Shown here in pieces: positions 43,313 through 53,620 of a stretch of 64,000 nt of DNA. Position 1 is the first letter of the stretch, and every line of letters starts with the position of its first letter. The DNA comes from Nocardiopsis algeriensis. GTDB taxonomy: Bacteria; Actinomycetota; Actinomycetes; Streptosporangiales; Streptosporangiaceae. The translations under genes and the position numbers were made by a program. The stretch spans positions 310,001 to 374,000 of the forward strand of contig NZ_JACHJO010000004.1 of assembly GCF_014203695.1 (NCBI RefSeq). The letters run 5' to 3'. The notes under the pieces are model-generated. The model did not search any database and was not told the DNA's origin. It was given only the letters and a program-made list of their open reading frames with translations.

Positions 43313-45673
43313 GTGACCCCTGTGACACCCACGATCGACCAGCGCATCGCCGAGGAGCTCGGCGTCGGCGCCCACCAGGTCAAGGCCACCGTCGACCTCC
43401 TCGACGGCGGGGCGACCGTCCCCTTCGTCGCCCGCTACCGCAAGGAGGCCACCGGAGGACTCGACGACGCCCAGCTGCGCACCCTCGAGGAGCGCCTGCG
43501 CTACCTGCGCGAGCTGGACGAGCGCCGCACCGCGGTCCTGGAGTCGATCCGGGCCCAGGGCAAGCTGGACGCCGAGCTGGAGGAGCGCATCAACGCCGCC
43601 GACTCCAAGTCCCGGCTGGAGGACATCTACCTCCCCTTCAAGCCCAAGCGCCGCACCAAGGCCCAGATCGCACGCGAAGCCGGCCTCGAACCCCTGGCCG
43701 AGGCCCTGCTGGGCGACCCGTCCCTGGACCCGCAGGAGGCCGCGGCCGCCTACGTCGACCCGGCCAAGGACGTGGCCGACACCAAGGCCGCCCTGGACGG
43801 CGCCCGCGCCGTCCTGGTCGAGCGCTTCGCCGAGGACGCCGACCTCACCGGTCTGCTGCGCGAGCGCCTGTGGGAGAAGGGCCGACTGGTCTCGGCCGTC
43901 CGCGAGGGCAAGGAGGAGGCGGGCGCCAAGTTCGCCGACTACTTCGACTACTCCGAGCCCCTCACGGAGCTGCCCTCCCACCGCGTCCTGGCCATGTACC
44001 GCGGCGAGAAGGAGGAGGTGCTCACCCTCACCCTCGAACCGGAGGAGGCCCCCGCGCCGAACCCGGACGGCACCCCGGCGCGCAGCTCCTACGAGAACGC
44101 CGTCGCCCGCCACTTCGGCATCGCCGACCGCGGCCGCCCCGGCGACCGCTGGCTGCTGGACACCGTCCGCTGGGCCTGGCGCACCCGCATCCTGGTCCGC
44201 CTGGACATCGACGTGCGCATGCGCCTGTGGCAGCAGGCCGAGGACGACGGCGTCGGCGTCTTCGCCGCCAACCTGCGCGACCTCCTCCTGGCCGCACCCG
44301 CCGGCAGCCGCTCCACCCTCGGCCTGGACCCGGGCCTGCGCACCGGCGTGAAGGTCGCCGTCACCGACCCCACCGGCAAGGTCGTGGCCACCGACACGAT
44401 CTACCCGCACGTCCCGCGCCGCGACTGGGACGGCTCCCTCGCCCGGCTGGCCCGCCTGTGCGCCGCCCACGGCGTCGAGCTGATCGCCATCGGCAACGGC
44501 ACCGCCTCGCGCGAGACCGACCGCCTGGCCGCCGACCTCCTCAAGCGCCACCCCGAGCTGAAGCTGACCAAGGTGATGGTGTCGGAGGCGGGCGCGTCGG
44601 TGTACTCGGCCTCCGCCTACGCCTCCGAGGAGCTGCCCGAGCTGGACGTGTCCCTGCGCGGTGCCGTCTCCATCGCCCGCCGCCTGCAGGACCCGCTCGC
44701 CGAACTGGTCAAGATCGACCCCAAGTCCATCGGCGTGGGCCAGTACCAGCACGACCTGGCCGAGGCCAAGCTGTCCCGGTCGCTGGACGCGGTGGTCGAG
44801 GACTGCGTCAACGGCGTGGGCGTGGACGTCAACACCGCCTCCGTGCCGCTGCTGACCCGCGTGTCGGGCGTGACCTCCACCCTGGCGCGCAACATCGTGG
44901 CCCACCGCGACGCCAACGGCCCCTTCCGCACCCGCGCGGACCTGCGCTCGGTGCCGCGCCTGGGCCCCAAGGCCTTCGAGCAGTGCGCGGGCTTCCTGCG
45001 CGTGCCCGGCGGCGACGACCCCCTGGACGCCTCGGCCGTGCACCCCGAGGCCTACCCGGTGGTGCGCCGCATCCTGGACCGGGCGGGCACCGGCCTGAAG
45101 GAGCTGATCGGCAACAGGAAGCTGCTGTCCTCGCTGGACCCGAAGGACTTCGTCGACGACACCTTCGGTCTGCCGACGGTCACCGACATCCTCTCTGAAC
45201 TGGAGAAGCCGGGCCGCGACCCACGCCCGGCGTTCACCACCGCCACCTTCCGCGAGGGCGTGGAGACGCTGCAGGACCTGTCCCCCGGCATGATCCTGGA
45301 GGGCGTGGTGACCAACGTGGCCGCGTTCGGCGCTTTCGTGGACGTGGGTGTGCACCAGGACGGCCTGGTCCACGTCTCGGCCCTGTCGAACAAGTTCGTG
45401 TCCGACCCGCGCGAGGTGGTCAAGCCCGGCGACATCGTCAAGGTCAAGGTCCAGGACGTCGACATCACGCGCGAGCGCATCTCGCTCACCATGCGCCTGG
45501 ACGACGAGACCCCGTCCGGCCGCCGGGGCGGCCGTGAGGACCGCGGCCGCGAGGAGCGCGGGGGCGGCCGCGGCCGCGGCGGGGACCGGCGCAAGGGCGG
45601 CGGCCGGAGCGACCGGAGCGCCCCGCAGGGCGCCATGGCCGAGGCCCTGCGCCGCGCGGGCCTGACCGAGTAG
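43313..45673 (+). CDS. tex: Tex family RNA-binding transcription accessory protein
   Basis: A 786-residue Tex protein. The N-terminal Tex domain (~1-190) is followed by a YqgF/RuvC-like domain (~325-450, LGLDPGLRTGVKVAVTD), helix-hairpin-helix motifs (NTASVPLLTRVSGV, FRTRADLRSVPRLGPKAFEQ), and a C-terminal S1 RNA-binding domain (~640-710, GMILEGVVTNVAAFGAFVDV). A Gly/Arg-rich tail (~715-760) is an actinomycete-style extra. It binds nucleic acid and affects transcription and stress tolerance. GTG 43313 or the GTG at 43322 could start it. Confidence 0.95.
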   Translation: MTPVTPTIDQRIAEELGVGAHQVKATVDLLDGGATVPFVARYRKEATGGLDDAQLRTLEERLRYLRELDERRTAVLESIRAQGKLDAELEERINAADSKSRLEDIYLPFKPKRRTKAQIAREAGLEPLAEALLGDPSLDPQEAAAAYVDPAKDVADTKAALDGARAVLVERFAEDADLTGLLRERLWEKGRLVSAVREGKEEAGAKFADYFDYSEPLTELPSHRVLAMYRGEKEEVLTLTLEPEEAPAPNPDGTPARSSYENAVARHFGIADRGRPGDRWLLDTVRWAWRTRILVRLDIDVRMRLWQQAEDDGVGVFAANLRDLLLAAPAGSRSTLGLDPGLRTGVKVAVTDPTGKVVATDTIYPHVPRRDWDGSLARLARLCAAHGVELIAIGNGTASRETDRLAADLLKRHPELKLTKVMVSEAGASVYSASAYASEELPELDVSLRGAVSIARRLQDPLAELVKIDPKSIGVGQYQHDLAEAKLSRSLDAVVEDCVNGVGVDVNTASVPLLTRVSGVTSTLARNIVAHRDANGPFRTRADLRSVPRLGPKAFEQCAGFLRVPGGDDPLDASAVHPEAYPVVRRILDRAGTGLKELIGNRKLLSSLDPKDFVDDTFGLPTVTDILSELEKPGRDPRPAFTTATFREGVETLQDLSPGMILEGVVTNVAAFGAFVDVGVHQDGLVHVSALSNKFVSDPREVVKPGDIVKVKVQDVDITRERISLTMRLDDETPSGRRGGREDRGREERGGGRGRGGDRRKGGGRSDRSAPQGAMAEALRRAGLTE

Positions 45674-45680
45674 GAGCGGA

Positions 45681-45707
45681 GGGCCCCTCCGCAGGGCGGA
45701 GGGGCCC
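45681..45707. terminator. Hairpin terminator between tex and the esterase gene
   Basis: GGGCCCCTCCGC (45681-45692) pairs perfectly with GCGGAGGGGCCC (45696-45707), 3-nt loop. It lies between two convergent stops only 47 bp apart and can serve both. Confidence 0.85.
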
Positions 45708-45720
45708 GGTCTTCCGCCGC

Positions 45721-47220
45721 CTACCTCGCGGGGACGGGGACGTCCTTCCAGACGGCGCGCACCGGCGAGTCGTCGAAGGCCTTGAGGTCGTCGGGGGTGT
45801 CCCACACCTTGACAGGAGTGGCCTCGGCGGTGACCGCGGGCCAACCGGGGTCACCGGAGGCGGCGAAGTCGCGCCAGGCGGCGACCATGCGCGCCGACAG
45901 CGCGCGCTGCTCCTCGGTGGGCTCCCCGTCGAACAGGAACTGCCCGAAGGGCCCGTCCGTGTTCCCGAACGCGAACGGCAGGTCGAAGGCGTGGCAGGCG
46001 CCGAGAGCGCCGCCCAGGGCCGCGCTCTCGGCGGTCAGCCGGAAGAAGAAGGACCTTCCTCCGGCCGCGGCGTGGGCCTCGGCCAGTCGCACCGTGTACT
46101 CGCTGAACAGGGCATCGCCCTGGATCGCCGCGTACAGCAGGCGCGGAGGCATGCCGGGGTGGGCCTCCCGGTAGGCCGCGACGGCGCCGTCGGGCAGGCC
46201 GAGCCGGGCGGCGGTCGCCTCCAGAGCCCCGTCCCCGTCGATCTCCACCTTCTGCCCCAGCTCGGTGAACAGCCGGTACTCGTGGGCGTTGTGCCCGGTC
46301 AGCAGGTCGACGGAGGCGGACGCTCCGCGCGCGACCACCTCCAGGGGCGGCTCGGGCAGTTCGGGCCCGCCGACGACGGGGGCGAAACAGGTGAAGCTCT
46401 TGGTGCGCACCCCCTTGCCCGTCGGTGCGGCGTCCAGCACCGCGTCGACCGCGGCCAGGATCTTCTCGGGCGCCAGCGCGGCCAGGGCCTCGGCCTCGAG
46501 GGGGACCCCGGCGGCCGAGGCGATGCGCTCGGAGACGGACCGGGCCGCGCCGGGAGTGACCATGTCGCCGGGAACGCTGTGGGCGATCGCCCGCCGGAAC
46601 AGGCCCCGAGCCTCGGGCATGGCCAGCAGGCACGCGACCGAACCGGCCCCGGCGGACTCGCCGGCCACGGTGACGTTGCCGGGGTCGCCCCCGAAGGCGG
46701 CGATGTTGTCGCGCACCCACCGCAGCGCGGCGATCTGGTCGAGCAGGCCGCGGTTGTCGGGGCGGCCGGGCACGTGGCCGAAGCCCTCGAAACCCACCCG
46801 GTAGTTGACGCCGACCACGACCAGACCGCTCTCGGCCAGCCGGGTTCCGTCGTAGGTGGCCTCGGAAGCGGCGCCGACGATGTAGGCGCCGCCGTGGATC
46901 CACACGAGCACGGGGGCGCGGTCGCCCTCGGAGGCGGCGCTCCACACCGTGGCGGTCAGGCACTCCCCCGACATCTCGGGGCTCCAGTGGGCGGCGCCGA
47001 TGAGCTGCGTGCCCTGGGGGCAGGGCGGCCCGTACTCGCCGCAGTCGCGGACGCCGTCCCAGGCGGGAGCGGGCGCGGGGGCGGCGAAGCGGTGTTCGCC
47101 GAAGGGCGCGGCGGCGTAGGGGATGCTGCGGTGGACGATGACCGCACCGTCGGCCGAGCGCGGCGAGGAGATGCCCCGGACCCGCCCGGATGTCGTCGTC
47201 ACTGTGTTCTCTGTGCCCAC
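45721..47220 (-). CDS. Type-B carboxylesterase/lipase family protein
   Basis: A 499-residue alpha/beta hydrolase. The oxyanion-hole motif HGGAYIVG and the nucleophile elbow GESAGAG (Ser189) are clear; the catalytic His is in GACHAFDLPFAFG and the acid lies between. It hydrolyses carboxylic esters such as p-nitrobenzyl or xenobiotic esters; no signal peptide, so cytoplasmic. GTG 47220 follows GGGAGACCACGC. It is divergent from the quinone oxidoreductase gene by 171 bp, so the palindrome at 47353 could affect it too. Confidence 0.92.
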   Translation of the reverse strand: MGTENTVTTTSGRVRGISSPRSADGAVIVHRSIPYAAAPFGEHRFAAPAPAPAWDGVRDCGEYGPPCPQGTQLIGAAHWSPEMSGECLTATVWSAASEGDRAPVLVWIHGGAYIVGAASEATYDGTRLAESGLVVVGVNYRVGFEGFGHVPGRPDNRGLLDQIAALRWVRDNIAAFGGDPGNVTVAGESAGAGSVACLLAMPEARGLFRRAIAHSVPGDMVTPGAARSVSERIASAAGVPLEAEALAALAPEKILAAVDAVLDAAPTGKGVRTKSFTCFAPVVGGPELPEPPLEVVARGASASVDLLTGHNAHEYRLFTELGQKVEIDGDGALEATAARLGLPDGAVAAYREAHPGMPPRLLYAAIQGDALFSEYTVRLAEAHAAAGGRSFFFRLTAESAALGGALGACHAFDLPFAFGNTDGPFGQFLFDGEPTEEQRALSARMVAAWRDFAASGDPGWPAVTAEATPVKVWDTPDDLKAFDDSPVRAVWKDVPVPAR

Positions 47221-47352
47221 GCGTGGTCTCCCATCGGTTCGCGGCGTCCTTCCGGCACCCCCACCTAACATCGTTAGGTAAGACTGCACAAGCCCCCGGA
47301 CGCCGCTGGAGGCCGCGCGCCCCGGGCCCCGGTCGCGTTCGGGCCGGTAACA

Positions 47353-47368
47353 TACCACCTGGTCGGTA
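47353..47368. promoter_or_regulatory. TetR-type operator, site 1 (quinone oxidoreductase gene)
   Basis: TACCACCTGGTCGGTA, an imperfect palindrome ending 23 bp before the ATG at 47392. It shares ACCnnCCnGGTCGGT-like halves with two other sites (48456 and 53545). Confidence 0.6.
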
Positions 47369-47391
47369 CGGATCCAGAGCGAAGGAAGCAC

Positions 47392-48348
47392 ATGCGCGCC
47401 ATCCAGATCACCGAGTTCGGCGGCCCCGAGGTCCTCACCCTCACCGAGCTGCCCGACCCCGAACCCGGAGCGGGCGAGCTCCTCGTCGAGGTGTCCCGCG
47501 CCGGCGTGAACTACGCCGACACGCACCAGGCCGAGAACAGCTACCTCGCCCCCGCCTCCCTGCCCCTGGTACCGGGCATGGAGATCGCAGGCCGCACCGC
47601 CAACGGCCGCCGCGTCGTCGCCCTGACCTCCAGCGGCGGCTACGCCGAGAAGGCCGTGACCGCCGAGCCCATGGCCTTCGAGATCCCCGAGGGCGTCTCC
47701 GACGAGGACGCCCTGGCTCTGATCGTCCAGGGCGCCACCGCCTGGGTGCTGCTGCGCAAGAGCGTGCGCCTGGAGCCCGGCGAGTCCGTGGTGGTGCACG
47801 CGGCCGGCGGCGGCGTGGGAACCCTGGCCGTACAGCTGGCCAAGAGCTTCGGCGCGGGCCGGATCATCGCCGTGGCCGGCAGCGAGGACAAGCGCAAGCT
47901 GGCCCTGGAGCTGGGCGCGGACGCCACCGTGGACTCCTCCGCCGCCGACATGACCGAGGCACTGGTCGAGGCCAACGGCGGCAAGCGGGTGGACACGGTC
48001 CTGGACATGGTCGGCGGCCGGGTCACCGACGAGAGCGTGCGCGCCCTGGCCCCCTTCGGCCGCCTGGCCTTCTACGGGATGGCCTCGCGCGAGCTGCCCA
48101 GCCCGATCCAGCCGTCCAACCTCATGCGCTTCTCGACCACGGTGGGCGGCATGTGGCTGCCCCACGTCTGGCAGCTGCCGGGCAACGTGATGAAGCAGGC
48201 GATGGACGAGCTGTTCGCCATGGTCGCCGAGGGCTCCCTGCGCCCGATCCAGGGCGGGACCTATCCGCTGTCGGAGGCGCGTGAGGCGCACGAGGCCCTG
48301 CGTTCGCGTACCACGGTCGGCAAGCTCGTCCTCGATACCCGCGCCTGA
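47392..48348 (+). CDS. Zinc-independent MDR quinone oxidoreductase (NADPH-dependent)
   Basis: A 318-residue medium-chain dehydrogenase/reductase. Catalytic zinc ligands are absent. The quinone-reductase marker RAGVNYADT and the NADPH loop HAAGGGVGTLAVQLAK are present, and the C-terminal GKLVLDTRA is typical of QOR/crotonyl-CoA reductase-like proteins. It reduces quinones or enones with NADPH. GCGAAGGAAGCAC precedes the ATG. The palindrome upstream suggests control by the TetR regulator at 52866-53483 along with the next operon. Confidence 0.9.
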   Translation: MRAIQITEFGGPEVLTLTELPDPEPGAGELLVEVSRAGVNYADTHQAENSYLAPASLPLVPGMEIAGRTANGRRVVALTSSGGYAEKAVTAEPMAFEIPEGVSDEDALALIVQGATAWVLLRKSVRLEPGESVVVHAAGGGVGTLAVQLAKSFGAGRIIAVAGSEDKRKLALELGADATVDSSAADMTEALVEANGGKRVDTVLDMVGGRVTDESVRALAPFGRLAFYGMASRELPSPIQPSNLMRFSTTVGGMWLPHVWQLPGNVMKQAMDELFAMVAEGSLRPIQGGTYPLSEAREAHEALRSRTTVGKLVLDTRA

Positions 48349-48455
48349 GGCATGTGAACTGATCTGCCACCTTGACGACGTAGATTCCGCTATGTCCGAT
48401 TCCCCGGCCCGCCCTTGCGACGCGGGCCGGGGGAGGCGTAGGGTCTCTTCCGAAC

Positions 48456-48473
48456 ATACCGACCAGTCGGTCT
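48456..48473. promoter_or_regulatory. TetR-type operator, site 2 (SDR-kinase-dehydrogenase operon)
   Basis: ATACCGACCAGTCGGTCT; the core ACCGAC-CA-GTCGGT (48458-48471) is a perfect 6+6 palindrome with a 2-bp spacer. It ends 12 bp before the SDR start codon, covering the likely promoter or transcript start, so binding should repress. Confidence 0.75.
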
Positions 48474-48485
48474 AAGGAGAGCGCA

Positions 48486-49241
48486 ATGAGTTCCCGGTTC
48501 AGCGGCCGGACCGCCGTCGTCACCGGCGCGAGCCGCGGCATCGGCCTGGCCATCGCCCAGAGGCTCGTGGCGGAGGGGGCGCGGGTCTGTGTCACCGCGC
48601 GCAAGCCCGAGGCCCTGGAGGAGGCGGTCCGCTCCCTGGGCGGGCCCGAGCACGCCATCGGCGTTCCCGGACGGGCCGACGATCCCGAGCACCAGGACGC
48701 GGCCATCGCCGCCACCCTGGAGGCCTTCGGCAGTGTCGACATGTTCGTCAACAACACCGGCATCAACCCGGTCTACGGCCGCATGGTCGACCTCGACCTC
48801 GACGCCGCCCGCAAGATCGTCGAGGTCAACGCCCTCTCCGCGATCTCCTGGGTGCAGAAGGCCTACAAGGCATGGATGGGCGAGCACGGCGGGGCCGTCG
48901 TCAACGTCTCCTCCATCGCCGGGCTCAAGCCCTCCCCCGGCATCGGCTTCTACGGCGCCACCAAGGCGATGCTCATCCACATCACCGAGGAGCTCGCCGT
49001 GGAGCTGGCCCCCGGCATCCGGGTCAACGGCGTCGCCCCGGCCGTGGTCAAGACCAGGTTCGCCGCCGCCCTGTACGAGGGCCGCGAGGAGAAGGTCGCC
49101 GCCGGCTACCCCCTGGGCCGGCTGGGTGCCCCCGAGGACATCGCGGGCGCCGTCGCCTTCCTGCTCTCCGACGACGCCTCCTGGATCACCGGCCGCACGC
49201 TCGTCCTGGACGGCGGCCTCACCCTGACCGGAGGTGCCTGA
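48486..49241 (+). CDS. SDR family oxidoreductase (FabG-like), first gene of operon
   Basis: A 251-residue short-chain dehydrogenase: cofactor loop TGASRGIG (13-20), NNTG, catalytic Ser143, Tyr156 and Lys160 (YGATK), and C-terminal LDGGLTLTGG. It probably oxidises a hydroxyacyl-CoA or reduces a ketone. In the proposed 4-hydroxy-acid pathway it could act as a 3-hydroxyacyl-CoA dehydrogenase, by inference. TAAGGAGAGC precedes ATG 48486, directly downstream of the TetR-type operator. Confidence 0.93.
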   Translation: MSSRFSGRTAVVTGASRGIGLAIAQRLVAEGARVCVTARKPEALEEAVRSLGGPEHAIGVPGRADDPEHQDAAIAATLEAFGSVDMFVNNTGINPVYGRMVDLDLDAARKIVEVNALSAISWVQKAYKAWMGEHGGAVVNVSSIAGLKPSPGIGFYGATKAMLIHITEELAVELAPGIRVNGVAPAVVKTRFAAALYEGREEKVAAGYPLGRLGAPEDIAGAVAFLLSDDASWITGRTLVLDGGLTLTGGA

Positions 49242-49242
49242 C

Positions 49243-50025
49243 ATGGACCTGAACGGCAGCGGAGTCGTCGTCACCGGCGCGGGCAACGGCATCGGCGCCG
49301 CCCTCGCACGCAGGTTCGCCTCGGCCGGCGCCCGGGTCGTGGTCAACGACCTCGACAGCGGTGCGGCCGAGGCCGTGGCCGCCGAGATCGGCGGGGTGGC
49401 CGTGCCCGGCGACGCCGCGAGCGAGGCGGGGGTGGGCGCCCTCGTGGCCGAGGCCGACGCCCACCTGGGCGGCATCGACATGTACGTGGCCAACGCGGGC
49501 GTGGCCGTCGGCGGCGGGCCCGAGGCGCCCGAGTCCGACTGGGACCTGGCCTGGCAGGTCAACGTGATGGCCCACGTGCGGGCCGCCCGAGCCCTGCTGC
49601 CCGGCTGGCTGGAGCGCGGGCGCGGGCACTTCCTGACCACCGTGTCGGCCGCCGGGCTGCTCACCATGCTCGGCAGCGCGCCCTACTCGGTGACCAAGCA
49701 CGCCGCGCTGTCCTTCGGCGAGTGGATGTCGGCCACCTACGGGGACCGCGGGATCACGGTGCAGTGCATCTGCCCGCTGGGCGTGCGCACCGATCTGCTG
49801 GAGGGCAGCGGCGAGACCGGCAAGGCCATCCTGGCCGCGGACGCGATCACCCCCGAGGAGGTCGTGGACGCGGTGATGGCGGGGCTGGACGACGGCCGGT
49901 TCCTGATCCTGCCGCACCCCCAGGTCGCCGACTACTACCTGGGGCGTGCCACCGACACCGACCGCTGGCTGGCGGGGATGCGCCGGCTCCAGGCCAAGGT
50001 GTTCAACGACGAGGGGAAAGCATGA
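49243..50025 (+). CDS. SDR family oxidoreductase, second gene of operon
   Basis: A 260-residue short-chain dehydrogenase with TGAGNGIG, NAG (VANAGVAV) and catalytic Tyr148/Lys152 (YSVTK). The acidic residue after strand two (VVNDLD) favours NAD(H). Start ATG 49243 has GGAGG 8 nt upstream; the GTG at 49234 lacks one. It lies 1 bp after the first SDR gene and overlaps the kinase gene by 4 bp, so the operon is tightly coupled. Confidence 0.92.
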   Translation: MDLNGSGVVVTGAGNGIGAALARRFASAGARVVVNDLDSGAAEAVAAEIGGVAVPGDAASEAGVGALVAEADAHLGGIDMYVANAGVAVGGGPEAPESDWDLAWQVNVMAHVRAARALLPGWLERGRGHFLTTVSAAGLLTMLGSAPYSVTKHAALSFGEWMSATYGDRGITVQCICPLGVRTDLLEGSGETGKAILAADAITPEEVVDAVMAGLDDGRFLILPHPQVADYYLGRATDTDRWLAGMRRLQAKVFNDEGKA

Positions 50026-51034
50026 GCGAGGAACTACGGGGCCTGGACACCGAGCGGCTGAGGAAGTATCTCGACCGCGCGGCTCCCGGAATGGTCGGCG
50101 GCCCGCTGACAGGGCGGATGATCCCCGGGGGCAAGTCCAACCTGACCTACGTCGTCACCGACGGCACGGACAGCTGGGTGGTGCGCCGGCCGCCGCTGGG
50201 GCACGTCCTGGCCACCGCGCACGACATGTCCCGCGAGTACCGCGTCATGACCGCGCTGCGCGACACCGACGTCCCGGTTCCCCGCACCCATCTCCTGTGC
50301 GAGGACACCGAGGTGCTGGGGGCTCCGTTCTACGTCATGGAGTACGTCCCCGGAACTCCGTTCCGCACCCGCGAGGAGATCGCACCGCTGGGCCCCGAGG
50401 GTGTCCGCTCGGTGGCCGAGTCCCTCCTCACCACCCTGGGCCGGCTGCACGCGGTGGTGCCCGAGAAGGTCGGTCTGGGCGACTTCGGCCGTCCCGAGGG
50501 GTTCCTGGAGCGCCAGGTGCGCCGCTGGCGCAAGCAGCTCGACGCCTCCCGCAGCCGCGACATCCCCGGCATCGACGAGCTGCACGAGGAGCTCGCCCGG
50601 AAGCTGCCCGAGCAGTCGGCGCCCGCGATCGTGCACGGCGACTACCGGCTGGACAACGTGCTGGTCGGCGAGGACGGCCGGATCAACGCCGTCCTGGACT
50701 GGGAGATGGCCACTCTCGGTGATCCCCTGGTGGACCTGGGGCTGATGCTCGTCTACCAGCAGCAGCCGGTGGCGCTGGGCAGGGCCGCGGCCACCTCCGC
50801 CGAGGGCTACCCCTCCCCCGGTGAACTGGTGGAGCTGTACGCGAGAACGACCGGCCGCGACGTGTCGCGGCTGAACTGGTACCAGGCGTTCGGCAGCTTC
50901 AAGCTCGCCGTGATCGCCGAGGGTATCCATTTCCGGCACAGCCAGGGCCTGACCGTGGGCTCGGGCTTCGACCGGATCGGTGAGATGGTCGCTCCCCTGG
51001 TGGCGGGCGCCCACGCCATGCTCGAGGAGGACTG

Positions 51035-51035
<1 letters not shown>
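50022..51035 (+). CDS. APH-like phosphotransferase (ACAD11-kinase/LvaA-like)
   Basis: A 337-residue protein-kinase-fold phosphotransferase. N-lobe GGKSNLTYVV and Lys-bearing strand; catalytic loop HGDYRLDN (His205, Asp207, Asn212) and metal-binding Asp226 (LDWEMATLGDP). Among families, this subgroup matches the kinase half of mammalian ACAD10/ACAD11 and bacterial LvaA, which phosphorylate the 4-hydroxyl of 4-hydroxyacyl-CoA. It is unlikely to be an antibiotic resistance enzyme given its place before an ACAD11-like dehydrogenase. The ATG overlaps the SDR stop (ATGA), and the TGA overlaps the next ATG by 1 bp. Confidence 0.9.
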
Positions 51036-52252
<1,217 letters not shown>

Positions 52253-52360
52253 CCGCCGGGCAGGCGGATGCCGCGGGCCCCGGCGGGTCTTCCCCGTCGG
52301 GGCCGCTTTCGCGACTAGCATCCCTCTTGCCCCGAGTAGTCACCTTGTTGCGGAGAGAAC

Positions 52361-52831
52361 ATGAGCATGCCCTTCAGAGTGAGCGACCTGCCCCTACGCC
52401 TGATCACGGGGGCGTTCATCCTCAATTCGGGCCTGAACAAACGCGGCGCCGACGAGGAGGCCGCCGCGGGGATGCACGGCATGGCCGCGAACGCCTACCC
52501 GTTCCTCGGGAAGGTCGACCCCGTCACCTTCGTGAAGGTGCTCTCCGCGAGCGAGATCGCCCTGGGCGCCGCCCTGATGCTGCCCGTGGTCCCCAGCCGC
52601 CTGGCGGGCGCCGGGCTCACCGCCTTCGGCGGCGCACTCACGGGCCTGTACCTGCGTACGCCGGGCATGCACGAGGAGGGCGGTGTACGCCCCACGGAGG
52701 AGGGCACCGGTCTGGCCAAGGACTCCTGGCTGCTCGGCGCGGGGCTCAGCCTGGTGCTCAGCGGCTGCGCACAGGAGTGGAAGCACCAGCTCAAACAGCG
52801 CAGGCGGAAGATGCGCAAGCAGGCGCACTGA
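52361..52831 (+). CDS. DoxX-like small membrane protein
   Basis: A 156-residue protein with three or four hydrophobic segments (LPLRLITGAFILNSGLN, ASEIALGAALMLPVV, LAGAGLTAFGGALTGLYL, SWLLGAGLSLVLSG) in the pattern of DoxX/DoxD proteins, and a basic C-terminal tail. Such proteins are linked to quinone or redox homeostasis, but the role is uncertain. GCGGAGAGAAC precedes ATG 52361. It follows the dehydrogenase gene by 108 bp and may have its own promoter. Confidence 0.72.
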   Translation: MSMPFRVSDLPLRLITGAFILNSGLNKRGADEEAAAGMHGMAANAYPFLGKVDPVTFVKVLSASEIALGAALMLPVVPSRLAGAGLTAFGGALTGLYLRTPGMHEEGGVRPTEEGTGLAKDSWLLGAGLSLVLSGCAQEWKHQLKQRRRKMRKQAH

Positions 52832-52836
52832 ACGGG

Positions 52837-52861
52837 AGGCCGGGGCGCACCGCCCCGGCCT
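52837..52861. terminator. Hairpin terminator between DoxX-like and TetR genes
   Basis: AGGCCGGGGCG (52837-52847) pairs with CGCCCCGGCCT (52851-52861), 3-nt loop, followed by TTCCTC. It lies within the 34-bp convergent gap and begins 5 bp past the DoxX-like stop. Confidence 0.85.
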
Positions 52862-52865
52862 TTCC

Positions 52866-53483
52866 TCATTCCCGGGGGCGCAGGCCCGCCACGAGGAGAT
52901 CGGCGAAGTGCCGGCCGACCTCCTCGCCGCTGAGCTCGCCCTCGGCGTGGTACCAGGTGCTCAGGTGGTGCACGGAGCCGAAGAAGTAGTTGACGACGAG
53001 GTCGGCGGAGACGTCGTCGCGGAAGACGCCCTCACGCTGGCCCTGGGCGACCATGTCGCGGAAGATCTCGTGGTAGCGGCGCCGCTCACCCCGCACCTCG
53101 CGCTGCTTGTCCTCGCTGAGCTGGTGCATGGAGCGGAAGAAGATGACGGTGTCGTCGAGGTTGGCCACGCTGGTGACGATGACGTCGGCCGCGGCCGCAT
53201 GCACCCGCTCGGCCACCGGGGCGTCCTGCTCGGAGATGCGCACCAGGTGGTCGGTCTGCATGCGCAGCACGCGGGCGTAGACCTCGTAGAGCAGGTCGTC
53301 CTTGGACCCGAAGTAGTGGTACATGGCGCCCTTGGTGACCCCGGCGGCGCGCACGACCTCCTGGACGGAGGTCCCCTCGTACCCGCGCTCGGCGAACAGG
53401 CGTGTCGCCGCACCCAGCAGCCGCTCGGGCACCGATCCGCGCCCGGTGTCCGCCTCTGCCGCCCTCGCCCGTGTCGTCGTCAT
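52866..53483 (-). CDS. TetR/AcrR family transcriptional regulator
   Basis: A 205-residue regulator with an N-terminal HTH (LLGAATRLFAERGYEGTSV, VTKGAMYHYFGSKDDLL) and a C-terminal ligand domain of the TetR_C type common in regulators of fatty-acid catabolism, such as those binding acyl-CoA. ATG 53483 follows GAGGTGAGGC. A palindrome of the same type as those at 47353 and 48456 lies 61 bp upstream, so it probably regulates itself, the quinone oxidoreductase and the SDR operon. The likely inducer is a CoA thioester from that pathway (inference). Confidence 0.92.
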   Translation of the reverse strand: MTTTRARAAEADTGRGSVPERLLGAATRLFAERGYEGTSVQEVVRAAGVTKGAMYHYFGSKDDLLYEVYARVLRMQTDHLVRISEQDAPVAERVHAAAADVIVTSVANLDDTVIFFRSMHQLSEDKQREVRGERRRYHEIFRDMVAQGQREGVFRDDVSADLVVNYFFGSVHHLSTWYHAEGELSGEEVGRHFADLLVAGLRPRE

Positions 53484-53544
53484 GCCCCGCCTCACCTCGT
53501 CGCCCCCGTGTCCTGCCGGCGGCACTTCCCCGCCCACAGAAGCA

Positions 53545-53560
53545 TACCGACCGGCTGGTA
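53545..53560. promoter_or_regulatory. TetR-type operator, site 3 (tetR gene)
   Basis: TACCGACCGGCTGGTA, an imperfect palindrome related to sites at 47353 and 48456 (shared TACCGACC left half). It is upstream of the TetR gene and suggests autoregulation. Confidence 0.6.
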
Positions 53561-53620
53561 CCCGGTGCACGCGCGAAGGAGCGTGCACCGCGGGGCCGCA
53601 AGCGGGGCTCCGGCGATCGG